Below are positions 16,954 to 24,604 of a stretch of DNA of 33,017 nt, in pieces. Origin of the DNA: Methyloglobulus morosus KoM1 (GTDB lineage: Bacteria > Pseudomonadota > Gammaproteobacteria > Methylococcales > Methylomonadaceae); assembly GCF_000496735.2 (NCBI RefSeq), contig NZ_AYLO01000043.1, forward strand, positions 1 through 33,017. The letters run 5' to 3'. Numbering within the stretch: the first letter of the stretch is position 1; each line of letters begins with the position of its first letter. The position numbers and the translations under genes were made by a program. The notes under the pieces were generated by a model. That model did no database searches. It saw nothing but the letters and a program-made list of their open reading frames with translations, and was not told the DNA's origin.

Positions 16954-17714
16954 AGTTAGCTTTTAGCCAAATAGATAGCCGGGCTACAGCCTTGTCTGTC
17001 AAAGACTTGAGCTTTTCATACGGTGGCAAAAAAGCGTTAGACCACGTCGGTTTTGAGATCCAGGCGGGCGAATGCGCCGTATTATTGGGCCCCAATGGCG
17101 CGGGGAAGAGTACCTTGTTTGCTCTCATTACCCGGCTGTACGATGCCCGTAGCGGTCGAATCGAGTTGTGTGGCTTCGACATCAAAAAGCAAACTAGCAA
17201 GGCATTGGGCCGTTTGGGCGTGGTATTCCAGCAATCCACTTTGGATATGGACTTGACGGTGATGCAGAATCTGGATTATCACGCAGCCTTGCATGGCATG
17301 GGCGGCAAGTTTGCCAAACAGCGTATCCAGCAGGAATTGGAACGGCTAAACATGTACGAACGACGTAAGGAAAAAATCCGCCAATTGAATGGCGGCCATC
17401 GGCGGCGGGTGGAGATTGCCCGCGCTTTATTGCATAAACCCAGCTTGTTATTGCTGGATGAGCCTACAGTTGGGCTTGACGTGCCAAGCCGTCAGGACAT
17501 TGTCGAGTACGTCCATCACTTGGCTAAGGATGAAAATATCGCCGTATTATGGGCAACGCATTTAATTGACGAAATATTCCCCGAAGATAAGTTGATTATC
17601 TTGCACAAAGGCCAGATAGAGGCGGCTGGATCCGTTGCTGAAATACTGCAACAAACAGGTGTTGCGACGATTAAAGAGGCTTTCTATGCCTTAACGCAAG
17701 GAACGCAAGAATGA
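16950..17714 (+). CDS. ABC transporter ATP-binding subunit (PQQ-associated type)
   Basis: 254 residues with Walker A GPNGAGKST (47-55), Q-loop VFQQST, signature LNGGHRRRVEIAR (146-158), Walker B LLLLDEPTVGLD (D170, E171) and H-loop WATH (H204). The signature begins LNGG rather than the usual LSGG, which as far as I recall is normal for this PQQ-alcohol-dehydrogenase-associated subfamily. The gene overlaps both neighbours by four bases (ATGA), so it is translationally coupled with the propeller and the permease. Confidence 0.93.
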   Translation: MKLAFSQIDSRATALSVKDLSFSYGGKKALDHVGFEIQAGECAVLLGPNGAGKSTLFALITRLYDARSGRIELCGFDIKKQTSKALGRLGVVFQQSTLDMDLTVMQNLDYHAALHGMGGKFAKQRIQQELERLNMYERRKEKIRQLNGGHRRRVEIARALLHKPSLLLLDEPTVGLDVPSRQDIVEYVHHLAKDENIAVLWATHLIDEIFPEDKLIILHKGQIEAAGSVAEILQQTGVATIKEAFYALTQGTQE

Positions 17715-18517
17715 AATTCCTGCATTACTGGCGCGCGATGTGGGGCATCATCTGGCGGGAATGTTGGCGCTTCGTGACCCAGCGCGAACGCTTTGTGTCC
17801 GCTTTGGTGCGGCCTTTGGTGTGGCTGTTCATTTTTGCGGCGGGATTCAGGTCGGCATTGGGGCTGGCGATCAGTCCACCTTATGAAACCTATATTCTTT
17901 ACGAAGTCTACATCGTGCCGGGCTTATGCGGCATGATCCAGCTGTTCAACGGGATGCAAAGTTCGTTGTCCATGGTCTATGACCGCGAAATGGGCAGTAT
18001 GCGTATCCTGTTGACCTGCCCGTTACCACGTTGGTTTTTGCTGTTGTCGAAGTTATTGGCAGGCACGGCAGTTTCCATTTTACAGGTCTATGTATTTCTG
18101 GGCATTGCTTGGTGTTATGAGATTCGCCCGCCAATACCGGGTTTTGGTTGGATTTTGCCAGCGTTAACCCTGTCAGGCTTAATGTTGGGTGCGTTGGGCT
18201 TGCTGTTGTCGTCATTCATTAAGCAATTAGAAAACTTTGCCGGGGTAATGAATTTTGTGATTTTCCCGATGTTTTTTATGTCCACGGCGCTGTATCCCTT
18301 ATGGAAAATCAAAGAATCCAGTGCCTTGTTGTATCGGCTTGCGGAATATAACCCGTTTTCCCAGGCCGTTGAGTTGATTCGGTATGCTTTGTATGGGCAG
18401 TTTAATCAAACTGCCTTCGTTTATACCCTTGCCGCTCTTATTGTTTTTATGACACTGGCAATCTTGGGTTATAATCCTTCTAAAGGAATGATGACTAGAA
18501 AAGGCGGATCAGGATGA
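17711..18517 (+). CDS. ABC-2 type permease (PQQ-associated type)
   Basis: 268 residues with six membrane segments and the ABC-2 pattern: an N-terminal amphipathic coupling region (WRAMWGIIWRECWRFVTQRERF), LVRPLVWLFIFAAGF, QSSLSMVYDREMGSMRILLTCPLPRWFLLLSKLLAG, and the terminal EYNPFSQAVELIRYALYG. It pairs with the upstream ATPase to form an exporter-type transporter. Being an ABC-2 permease together with a soluble binding protein is odd for a classical importer, so the system may export or may process a periplasmic ligand. Its stop is 87 bases before the next gene. Confidence 0.92.
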   Translation: MKFLHYWRAMWGIIWRECWRFVTQRERFVSALVRPLVWLFIFAAGFRSALGLAISPPYETYILYEVYIVPGLCGMIQLFNGMQSSLSMVYDREMGSMRILLTCPLPRWFLLLSKLLAGTAVSILQVYVFLGIAWCYEIRPPIPGFGWILPALTLSGLMLGALGLLLSSFIKQLENFAGVMNFVIFPMFFMSTALYPLWKIKESSALLYRLAEYNPFSQAVELIRYALYGQFNQTAFVYTLAALIVFMTLAILGYNPSKGMMTRKGGSG

Positions 18518-18604
18518 GTTTGGGCTTGGAAAATATTTCTCAAAAGATGAAATGTCCGGCTTTGGCGCTAAACCATAGGGAACAAAGATATTAACGGTGA
18601 ATAG

Positions 18605-20200
18605 GTGAAAAACTCATTTTTTCTTGTTATTCCAGCGCAAGAAACCAAGCATGGACGGCTAAAAGAATTTGAACAAAAAGCGTTGGAGCAATGGTTATTT
18701 GAGCTGCCGACCGCCAACCCAGGATTAGCCACTCGGTTGCTCCATGATTTTATTGTCGATTTTAATTCCCTGTCCATGCCGTTTCAATTGCGGCTGGATA
18801 CCTTAGAGCAAATTCGCCCCAAAATTCTTATCATTGAAGATTATTTGCGTTCCCGATTGATAAAAGCCGCTTTCCCGAAAGAAGATAACGACTTAAAAAT
18901 TCTCCAAGTCCTGACCGAGATTGAGCGGGAATTCACCATTGGCTATTGGGTCGTCCTAAAAGAACTCACGCACCGACAAGTCGGTTGGTTTCAAGGGAAA
19001 AACCTGGCGTTGGCCTTGCAACGCTGTATTAAAGGGCTAAGCAGTGTTGTCGTCAGCCATTATCTTATGGGTTTGCCGATCCCGGATTGGGTATGGATAG
19101 ATTTGCATTCATTATACAAACTGAGCATTAAGATTAAAAAGGATACCGTAAAAGTCCCTGATGCCACAAATTTGAACACTAAGACGAGCAGCCCAGAAGA
19201 ATGTTACCGCCAGATCATTTTGCTCAGCCTGTCGAGGCCCACCGGATTGATGCAAAAAGAAATTATTCAAGTGTATGGCTTTATTGAAAACTTATTTCCT
19301 TTCTTTAATCTAAGTGCTGAAGCCGTTGAGGGGCAACAATATCAGTTTGCGATCTTGACTGACGAGGATAAGCCGCCTTTCGTGCAAGTTGAAATGCACA
19401 CCGCCAGGGATTCGGCGACACTCTATGTCAATTTAATAGGCCTTTATAGGGCGTTAGAAAAAAAGGAAAAATTCGTTAACTTGGGCCAAACCCGCTTTGC
19501 CTCAATACACATGAAAAATCAAGAGGAGAAGCCAACTCTCGAGCTGCTCGAATACCTGGAGCAAAGGTGGTTGGGGCTTGAACTCCAAAAAGAAGCCGTT
19601 TTTATTGATCGCTTAGACCGCTACATGTCCATTGGGATGGCATCCGCCCACAGCCTACAGGGTTCAAGCCCATCCCAGGACAAATTCATCAATAAAAGTG
19701 AAAATAATCAGGAAAACTTGGCCCAATCGGAGTCTGACCGGTTATTGTTTTGTGTTTTCAGTAAGCCAGGCATGTTGTCGGTAGGTAATTTGATCAGCTT
19801 TAGGAGGGCTGACCAGCCAGATTCAAGACGCACTTTAGCCATCGTTAACGAACTGATCGTGGCAAAGCAAAGCGGCAAAATCAGTTTTGGGGTAAGCATC
19901 ATTACGATGAACTACCATGCCGTTTACTATGCTATGCACAATGCGACCGAAAAGGAAATACCTCTTAAAGGTCTTTTTTATAACGCTGAAGGCCAATTGG
20001 ATGATTCCAGTTTTTTAGTGGTCGATAGCTTCATGTTGAAGGAGAGCGATGTTGTTAAAATGCAGATTGGCCAGGAAATCATTTACCTTATTTTAAAAAA
20101 TAAGAAAAATGTAGGTTTAGGGTATTGGCAATTTGAATGTAACCGAGTCGCCACAAAAGCTGGCCAAGAACAACCCAAAAAAGGCTATGACTTTATTTGA
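18605..20200 (+). CDS. Large cytoplasmic protein resembling PilZ-associated gammaproteobacterial proteins
   Basis: 531 residues, soluble, GTG start. Residues ~20-270 are helical, with the spacing …LPTANPGLATRLLHDFIVDFNSLSMPFQLRLDTLEQIRP…, …IEREFTIGYWVVLKEL, LALALQRCIKGLSSVVVSHYL, PDWVWIDLHSLYKLS, SPEECYRQIILLSLSRPTGLMQKEI. This resembles a conserved gammaproteobacterial family annotated as cyclic di-GMP binding or 'molecular chaperone'. The C-terminal part (after a polar linker ~350-378) is beta-rich (VGNLISFRRAD…LAIVNELIVAKQSGKISFGVSII) and may be a PilZ-like barrel, but I see no RxxxR and DxSxxG pair. Family resemblance is from memory; role is unknown. Confidence 0.65.
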   Translation: MKNSFFLVIPAQETKHGRLKEFEQKALEQWLFELPTANPGLATRLLHDFIVDFNSLSMPFQLRLDTLEQIRPKILIIEDYLRSRLIKAAFPKEDNDLKILQVLTEIEREFTIGYWVVLKELTHRQVGWFQGKNLALALQRCIKGLSSVVVSHYLMGLPIPDWVWIDLHSLYKLSIKIKKDTVKVPDATNLNTKTSSPEECYRQIILLSLSRPTGLMQKEIIQVYGFIENLFPFFNLSAEAVEGQQYQFAILTDEDKPPFVQVEMHTARDSATLYVNLIGLYRALEKKEKFVNLGQTRFASIHMKNQEEKPTLELLEYLEQRWLGLELQKEAVFIDRLDRYMSIGMASAHSLQGSSPSQDKFINKSENNQENLAQSESDRLLFCVFSKPGMLSVGNLISFRRADQPDSRRTLAIVNELIVAKQSGKISFGVSIITMNYHAVYYAMHNATEKEIPLKGLFYNAEGQLDDSSFLVVDSFMLKESDVVKMQIGQEIIYLILKNKKNVGLGYWQFECNRVATKAGQEQPKKGYDFI

Positions 20201-20384
20201 TTTTAATAACGCAATTGCATTTTTGTGTGGGCAACAAACAAATCACTTGAAAAGTTTTTACTTCGTGGTAAGTTGGTTCGGTGAGTAGGCAGGGCAAAGT
20301 AGGCTGTTATTTTCAGCCAATCTGAAGGGTCGGTCTTAACAGAAGTTTACTTAAGTAATATAGTTGCAACACCAGATATTTAAC

Positions 20385-20404
20385 ACTTTGCGATAACGCA
20401 AAGT
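20385..20404. promoter_or_regulatory. Hairpin in the leader of the following gene
   Basis: ACTTTGCG-ATAA-CGCAAAGT is a perfect 8-base stem with a four-base loop, 41 bases before the ATG at 20446. There is no T-run, so it is unlikely to be a terminator. It could stabilise the leader or be an operator. The rest of the 245-base gap shows no gene. Confidence 0.4.
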
Positions 20405-20445
20405 AAAAGTTAATAATAAAAAATTACAAACCATGAGGAAAAGAA

Positions 20446-20928
20446 ATGAGTAACGAAGACAATGTGAACAAGGCAGTAGACTCACTAAAAACGACCATAA
20501 GCAGCCAGCTTACTGTTTTTATGGGCTTAAAAGAAAAAAACCCCAAAGCCTTCTATGGCATTTTAATAGCCGTGTTTTTGCCCTTATTGATATTAATGAT
20601 GAGCGGCGGCGGATCCAAAAGCACGGTTTCCGGCCCTACCGTTAAAGACTTGGCAATAGGTCAAAAATACGCCTTAAAGGCCCCCAATACCGTAGATCCT
20701 AGTGCCACAGTCCGATTGGTTCCGGTGCCAGGGACATTGGCTGCGTATGATGATAGCGAAGAAGACGACAGAAAGGCCCCATGCCAACACATGCCGATAG
20801 GAACACCGGTTGAAGTGATGGAGTTTTCCGATTTTGGCGGAAATAAAAAAATGTTCGTAAAAGTTAAGGTCTTAGATGGTGATTGCAAAGACAAGGACGG
20901 GTGGGTGCTCGCGATTGATGTGCAATAA
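20446..20928 (+). CDS. Single-pass membrane protein with SH3-like periplasmic part
   Basis: 160 residues. Residues 1-34 are polar, 35-52 form a membrane segment (AFYGILIAVFLPLLILMM), followed by a Gly/Ser linker. The C-terminal ~95 residues (VKDLAIGQKYALKAPNTV…PIGTPVEVMEFSDFGGNKKMFVKVKVLDGDCKDKDGWVLAIDV) look like an SH3-type beta barrel ending in the D-G-W-V pattern. Two cysteines in the extracytoplasmic domain (in APCQH and DGDCKDK) could form a disulphide. AGGA precedes the ATG. I do not recognise a named family. Confidence 0.7.
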   Translation: MSNEDNVNKAVDSLKTTISSQLTVFMGLKEKNPKAFYGILIAVFLPLLILMMSGGGSKSTVSGPTVKDLAIGQKYALKAPNTVDPSATVRLVPVPGTLAAYDDSEEDDRKAPCQHMPIGTPVEVMEFSDFGGNKKMFVKVKVLDGDCKDKDGWVLAIDVQ

Positions 20929-20941
20929 CAAGAACTATAGA

Positions 20942-20970
20942 TTGACACTTACTTAAAAAAAATCGATAAT
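20942..20970 (+). promoter_or_regulatory. sigma70 promoter for the tRNA-Gly gene
   Basis: TTGACA (20942-20947), 17 bases, GATAAT (20965-20970), then tRNA-Gly 17 bases downstream. Perfect -35, near-perfect -10 and ideal spacing give strong support. Confidence 0.75.
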
Positions 20971-20987
20971 TGACTGGTTAACATAGT

Positions 20988-21062
20988 GCGGGAATAGCTC
21001 AGTGGTAGAGCACAACCTTGCCAAGGTTGGGGTCGCGAGTTCGAGCCTCGTTTCCCGCTCCA
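20988..21062 (+). tRNA. tRNA-Gly (anticodon GCC)
   Basis: Acceptor arms GCGGGAA (20988-20994) and TTCCCGC (21052-21058) pair fully; the D-arm GCTC…GAGC is present; anticodon stem CAACC/GGTTG encloses the loop TTGCCAA with anticodon GCC at 21020-21022; the T-loop reads GTTCGAGC-type; and CCA is encoded at 21060-21062. All standard tRNA elements are intact. Confidence 0.97.
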
Positions 21063-21070
21063 AAAAACAA

Positions 21071-21098
21071 AAAGCCGCGTGTAAGTCGCGGCTTTTTT
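21071..21098 (+). terminator. Intrinsic terminator-like hairpin between the two tRNA genes
   Basis: AAAGCCGCG (21071-21079) pairs with CGCGGCTTT (21087-21095) around a seven-base loop and is followed by T-rich sequence. It probably ends tRNA-Gly transcription, which means tRNA-Cys, 18 bases on, either needs read-through or its own promoter. Confidence 0.75.
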
Positions 21099-21115
21099 AT
21101 TTCAAGTGATTGTAA

Positions 21116-21189
21116 GGCTGCGTAGCAAAATGGTTATGCATCGGTTTGCAAAACCGCGTACGCCGGTTCGATTCCGGCCGCAGCCTCCA
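21116..21189 (+). tRNA. tRNA-Cys (anticodon GCA)
   Basis: Acceptor GGCTGCG (21116-21122) pairs with CGCAGCC (21179-21185); anticodon loop TTGCAAA gives GCA; the T-arm is GCCGG-TTCGATT-CCGGC; CCA is encoded at 21187-21189. The outermost anticodon-stem pair is a T-C mismatch, a small irregularity. Its overall pattern closely follows bacterial tRNA-Cys. The integrase gene starts 165 bases downstream, so the 3' end of this tRNA gene is the likely island attachment site. Confidence 0.96.
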
Positions 21190-21300
21190 CCCCTCGATTC
21201 AACAAGTCCCAACAAAGTCCATAAGTAGCTTATTTTAAGGCACTTAATGCCGTATTATTGTCCAATGAAGTGCATTGGGATGTGTTGACATCCAAGTTTA

Positions 21301-21353
21301 TTGGGGGTATAAAATGGGGGTACTTTCATTTTCAAAGAAGGTGATACCCCCAA
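21301..21353. promoter_or_regulatory. Inverted GGGGGTA repeats in front of the integrase gene
   Basis: TTGGGGGTAT (21301-21310) and its exact complement ATACCCCCAA (21344-21353) flank the region directly before the ATG at 21354, and another GGGGGTA lies at 21316-21322. The right arm ends at the start codon and covers the ribosome binding region. A protein bound here could repress integrase, or the RNA hairpin could mask its start. A near copy, including an identical TTGGGGGTAT, is found at 28361-28381 before the integrase remnant. Confidence 0.65.
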
Positions 21354-22589
21354 ATGCTAACAGATACCGCATGTAAGAACGCCCACAAGGGCGACAAGGC
21401 AAAACTGGGCAAGGCTTTTAAATTGTCAGACGACAAAGGTCTTTATCTCCATGTCATGCCAGGAATAAAGGGCTGGTCAAAGTATTGGCGGCTTAAGTAT
21501 CGGATTGGGGGTACTGAAAAACTGCTTGCTCTAGGAAAGTACCCCGATGTGACCCTTGACCAAGCCAGACAAAGGCGCGAAGAAGCCAGGAAGCAACTTG
21601 CCGATGGCATAGACCCAAGCGAAAACAAAAAAGCCGTTAAAGCATCCAGGTTAGCACTGGCTGAAAACAGCTTTGAAATAATCGCCCGTGAATGGGGACA
21701 AAAGAAAGTAGATAATTGGGATGACAAAAACAACCGCTCAAAACGTATGCTGGAACGCAATATCTTTCCTTGGCTGGGCGGTAAGCCGATAACAGATATA
21801 TTGCCAAAGGATATTCTAGCTTGCTTAAGGCGCATAGAAGATCGCGGCACAATAGAGACCGCCCACCGTACCCTGCAAATATGTGGGCAGGTTTTCCGCT
21901 ATGCCGTTTCAACTGGAAGGGTTGATCGGGATATAACACCGGACTTACGTGGTGCGTTACCCGTAGCCAAAGGCGAACACTTCGCCGCCATAACCGAACC
22001 CAAGCAAGTTGCAGAACTGCTAAGGGCAATTGACAGTTATCAAGGTTCATTCACTGCCCTATGTGCCTTAAAGTTCGCGCCTTTGGTGTTTGTACGTCCT
22101 GGCGAATTACGCACCGGAGAATGGCAACACATACACCTTGAGGCGAAAGAATGGCGATATTTTGTCTCTAAAACCGCCGTTCAGCACATCGTACCGTTAT
22201 CAAGCCAAGCCATAAAAATATTGGAAGAATTGCAGCCGTTAACAGGGCATGGTCGCTATGTGTTTCCGTCTGAACGTACACCTAGGGGTGATCGGTGTAT
22301 GTCCGAGAATACCATCAATGCAGCCTTGAAACGCCTGGGTTACGGTAAAGACGTAATGACAGGCCACGGCTTTAGGGCTATGGCTAGGACTATTTTAGAT
22401 GAAGTGCTGGGGGTACGGGTTGATTTTATCGAACATCAACTAGCCCATGCCGTTAGAGACCCCAATGGACGCGCCTACAACCGCACTGCCCACCTGAAAG
22501 AACGCCATGCAATGATGCAAACCTGGGCGGATTACCTGGACGGCTTGAAGGCAGGCGCAGTCGTGCTGCCGTTTCGCACCACGGCATAA
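21354..22589 (+). CDS. P4-type tyrosine site-specific integrase
   Basis: 411 residues. The N-terminal DUF4102 arm-binding domain (KAFKLSDDKGLYLHVMPGIKGWSKYWRLKYR…LALGKYPDVTLDQARQRREEARKQLADGIDP) is followed by a core-binding domain (~100-190) and the catalytic domain with R248 (FVRPGELRTGEW), H338 and R341 (GHGFRAMART), H365 (EHQLAHAV) and the nucleophile Y375 (AYNRTAHLKER). All catalytic residues are present and the length is full, so it is probably active. These integrases commonly insert genomic islands and P4-like elements into tRNA 3' ends, here tRNA-Cys. Confidence 0.96.
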   Translation: MLTDTACKNAHKGDKAKLGKAFKLSDDKGLYLHVMPGIKGWSKYWRLKYRIGGTEKLLALGKYPDVTLDQARQRREEARKQLADGIDPSENKKAVKASRLALAENSFEIIAREWGQKKVDNWDDKNNRSKRMLERNIFPWLGGKPITDILPKDILACLRRIEDRGTIETAHRTLQICGQVFRYAVSTGRVDRDITPDLRGALPVAKGEHFAAITEPKQVAELLRAIDSYQGSFTALCALKFAPLVFVRPGELRTGEWQHIHLEAKEWRYFVSKTAVQHIVPLSSQAIKILEELQPLTGHGRYVFPSERTPRGDRCMSENTINAALKRLGYGKDVMTGHGFRAMARTILDEVLGVRVDFIEHQLAHAVRDPNGRAYNRTAHLKERHAMMQTWADYLDGLKAGAVVLPFRTTA

Positions 22590-22618
22590 ACAAAAATACT
22601 GCAAAGTTGGGGCTTTCT

Positions 22619-23452
22619 ATGAGAATAAATATTTTTGAAGGCGCACGAAGGATTACCAAGTTAATAGCGGTGCTTTGGGTTATAGGTGGGTTAATACTTC
22701 AATTTCAAAGTATCAAAAGCCCTTACCTTCGTACGTATTTTCAAGTGGACTCGCCTGGTAGTGTGCCAATAAGAATGAATGGTAAAAATAATGGGTGCGA
22801 GAATGAAGACGCAACAGAATATGTTTCAGCCTACACAAATACAGGAACAGAAGTTAGTGCGACACTTTGCTTTAAAGCAAAAGTTATTAATGGTGGCAAG
22901 AAATTAATTCCTGTTTGGAAAAAAGTAACTGATCCAAAAATATTGGCCGAACTTAATTCAACCACAGAAACTCATGTATTACATAAATACCGTGTGACCA
23001 GCCCAGACGGTAAACAATTTGATATAACCGCACCAGAAGGCACGACAGAGCAGGATGTTATTGATTACGCAAAAACAAATTATTCCGAACTGTCTAAGCT
23101 ACAAGTGCAATCTAAGGAACAAAAACAGACCTCAAAGGACGAATTAGGTGGTACTGCCAAGGTTTTTGCTAGCATTGACGATAGCAAAATACAAAGCCAG
23201 TATGTAGGATTCGAGAAATATTCCAATGAAGTATCAAGTTATACCAAGAAAGTAGCTGATAGCTTCAAACTTTATAAAGCCGATGAAGAATGGGCTGATA
23301 GTGAAGTATGGTCAGTTCGTTTGGAAAATATCAAAGAATGCCTACTTATTGTCTTTGGAGGTTTGATTTTTATTTGGCTATTTTCATGGATAGTTGGTTG
23401 GATAGTAAGGGGATTTTTAGGCATACCAACAGGCCAAGATACCAAACCTTAA
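22619..23452 (+). CDS. Hypothetical two-pass membrane protein of the island
   Basis: 277 residues from the ATG at 22619. One membrane segment near the N-terminus (~14-32, ITKLIAVLWVIGGLILQF) and one near the C-terminus (~237-260, CLLIVFGGLIFIWLFSWIVGWIV) leave a large loop outside or inside the membrane. The middle contains YRVTSPDGKQFDITAPEGTTEQDVIDYAKTNY, a short beta motif seen in many phage and plasmid membrane proteins where it follows a P-D-G…A-P-x-G-x-[TS] pattern. Base composition is AT-rich like the rest of the island. I do not recognise a function. An AAGTTAT-TTCT-ATAACTT stem-loop (23453-23470) follows its stop. Confidence 0.7.
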   Translation: MRINIFEGARRITKLIAVLWVIGGLILQFQSIKSPYLRTYFQVDSPGSVPIRMNGKNNGCENEDATEYVSAYTNTGTEVSATLCFKAKVINGGKKLIPVWKKVTDPKILAELNSTTETHVLHKYRVTSPDGKQFDITAPEGTTEQDVIDYAKTNYSELSKLQVQSKEQKQTSKDELGGTAKVFASIDDSKIQSQYVGFEKYSNEVSSYTKKVADSFKLYKADEEWADSEVWSVRLENIKECLLIVFGGLIFIWLFSWIVGWIVRGFLGIPTGQDTKP

Positions 23453-23523
23453 AAGTTATTTCTATAACTTAGGATTTATATTATTTGATCTGCTCAAAAT
23501 AAAATCACCTGATACAATAACTT

Positions 23524-23580
23524 AAGCCGGATAGCCTTCGCGGGGCAACAAGCGGGATTCGTCCCCCGTTTCCGGTTATT
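23524..23580 (+). ncRNA. Structured RNA resembling the C4 antisense RNA class
   Basis: The sequence around 23527-23575 begins CCGGATAGCC, continues CGGGGCAACAAGCGGGATTCG and ends CCCCCGTTTCCGGTTATT. An outer stem CCGGA/TCCGG (23527-23531, 23571-23575) encloses a second stem CGGGG/CCCCG (23541-23545, 23564-23568); alternatively GGGA-TTCG-TCCC (23554-23565) can form a UUCG-capped hairpin. This closely resembles, from memory, the C4 antisense RNA / P4 CI RNA family that controls lysogeny-type genes in P1/P7 and P4-like elements. The setting, just before an operon-like gene in a P4-integrase island, agrees. No covariance search was possible. Confidence 0.45.
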
Positions 23581-23616
23581 CCTTTCAGGACGGTTTATCA
23601 CTTTGACGGAGTGTAA

Positions 23617-24267
23617 ATGACTAGATCAGCACGAGATAAGATTGTTGACGCTCTTATGAGTCCTTTAATAGATTCTGATGATTTAAAGTGTCTTGAAGAA
23701 TCAGTATTCTACAAAATCAATCAGATAACCGAAAACGATGTAGATAGAAAAAAGAAAATTTTTGACGGTAGTAGAAGGATTTTGATGGGTAACGCATGTA
23801 TGGATGTTGATAAGTTAACTGATAAATTCGATTTAGAACGTAGTAAAAGCCTCTTAAATGACAAAGTATGTGCGGAAATTGTATTGGCACTAGCGTTGGC
23901 TTGCTGCGAGGCCAGTAGATATTTAGCAATAAATCAAAACGATAAACGAAGGCTAATGACTTTTGCTAATCAGTTATTAGGGATGTCGTCTGCTTATGAA
24001 ATGAGCGGTCACATAAGACAAACCAATGTAATTGTATCAGCCAAAAGAGCAAACAAAGGCCGGATTGATAAATTTGAAATCACTAAAGGTATGTTGAAGG
24101 ATTACTGGGAAAAAAACATCGACCCCAATAAAAAAGCAACAGACGCAGCCATATTACTAGAAAAAAGCGAAGTTTGGAAAAATGCTAATCCACAACCAAA
24201 ACGGTCGACGCTGGAAAGCTACGTAAGGGCTTGGAAAGAAAATCTTAGTTTACAGCGTAAACTCTGA
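23617..24267 (+). CDS. Hypothetical island protein, helical
   Basis: 216 residues, soluble and mostly helical, charged (many Lys and Asp), AT-rich codons. GGAG in 'gacggagtgtaa' supports the ATG at 23617. The central segment (ALALACCEASRYLAINQNDKRRLMTFANQLLGMSSAYEMS) and the Lys/Trp-rich C-terminus (MLKDYWEKNIDPNKKATDAAILLEKSEVW…LESYVRAWKENL) are distinctive; the latter resembles helix-turn-helix-like tails of phage-associated proteins. No family is recognised. It is the first gene after the C4-like RNA and could be its regulated target. Confidence 0.7.
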   Translation: MTRSARDKIVDALMSPLIDSDDLKCLEESVFYKINQITENDVDRKKKIFDGSRRILMGNACMDVDKLTDKFDLERSKSLLNDKVCAEIVLALALACCEASRYLAINQNDKRRLMTFANQLLGMSSAYEMSGHIRQTNVIVSAKRANKGRIDKFEITKGMLKDYWEKNIDPNKKATDAAILLEKSEVWKNANPQPKRSTLESYVRAWKENLSLQRKL

Positions 24268-24315
24268 CTTTACTTTGTAAATCAAATATATCTTTATAAA
24301 ACAATTAGTTATGTA

Positions 24316-24343
24316 TTGACAGTATAAAGCTGTCCCCTAAAAT
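24316..24343 (+). promoter_or_regulatory. sigma70 promoter of the AlpA-like regulator operon
   Basis: TTGACA at 24316-24321, a 16-base spacer, and TAAAAT at 24338-24343. It is followed by AGGAGG (24360-24365) and the ATG at 24374, so transcription and translation signals are both strong. Confidence 0.6.
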
Positions 24344-24373
24344 GTAGGTAAATTCAACGAGGAGGATTTACTT

Positions 24374-24604
24374 ATGTCAACAACGTCTAAACAACTTCCC
24401 GAAGCTGGCTTTCTCAGAGGCTGGCAAATTTGGGGAAGTAAGCATCGAAATATCCCCGCTTTAATTCCTATAAGCCGATCATCGTTTTTAAGCGGCGTAA
24501 AAACAGGAAAATACCCTAAACCTGTAAAGCTAAGCGAACGCACAACCGCTTGGCGTGTGGAAGATATTCGCCAATTGATCGAAAGTTTTGGGGGTAAGTC
24601 ATGA
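24374..24604 (+). CDS. AlpA-like small regulator / excisionase
   Basis: 76 residues with the AlpA/MerR-like short winged-helix pattern: G-F-L-R-G-W-Q-I-W…, ISRSSFLSGVKTGKYPKPVKLSERTTAWRVEDIRQLIESF. The …KYPKPVKLSERTTAWR.EDI… segment is diagnostic of phage AlpA proteins, which activate integrase/excision genes or act as recombination directionality factors. AGGAGG nine bases upstream is a near-ideal ribosome site. It is coupled to the Rha-like gene by an ATGA overlap. The region between the helix and the recognition segment is slightly longer than in typical AlpA. Confidence 0.85.
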   Translation: MSTTSKQLPEAGFLRGWQIWGSKHRNIPALIPISRSSFLSGVKTGKYPKPVKLSERTTAWRVEDIRQLIESFGGKS

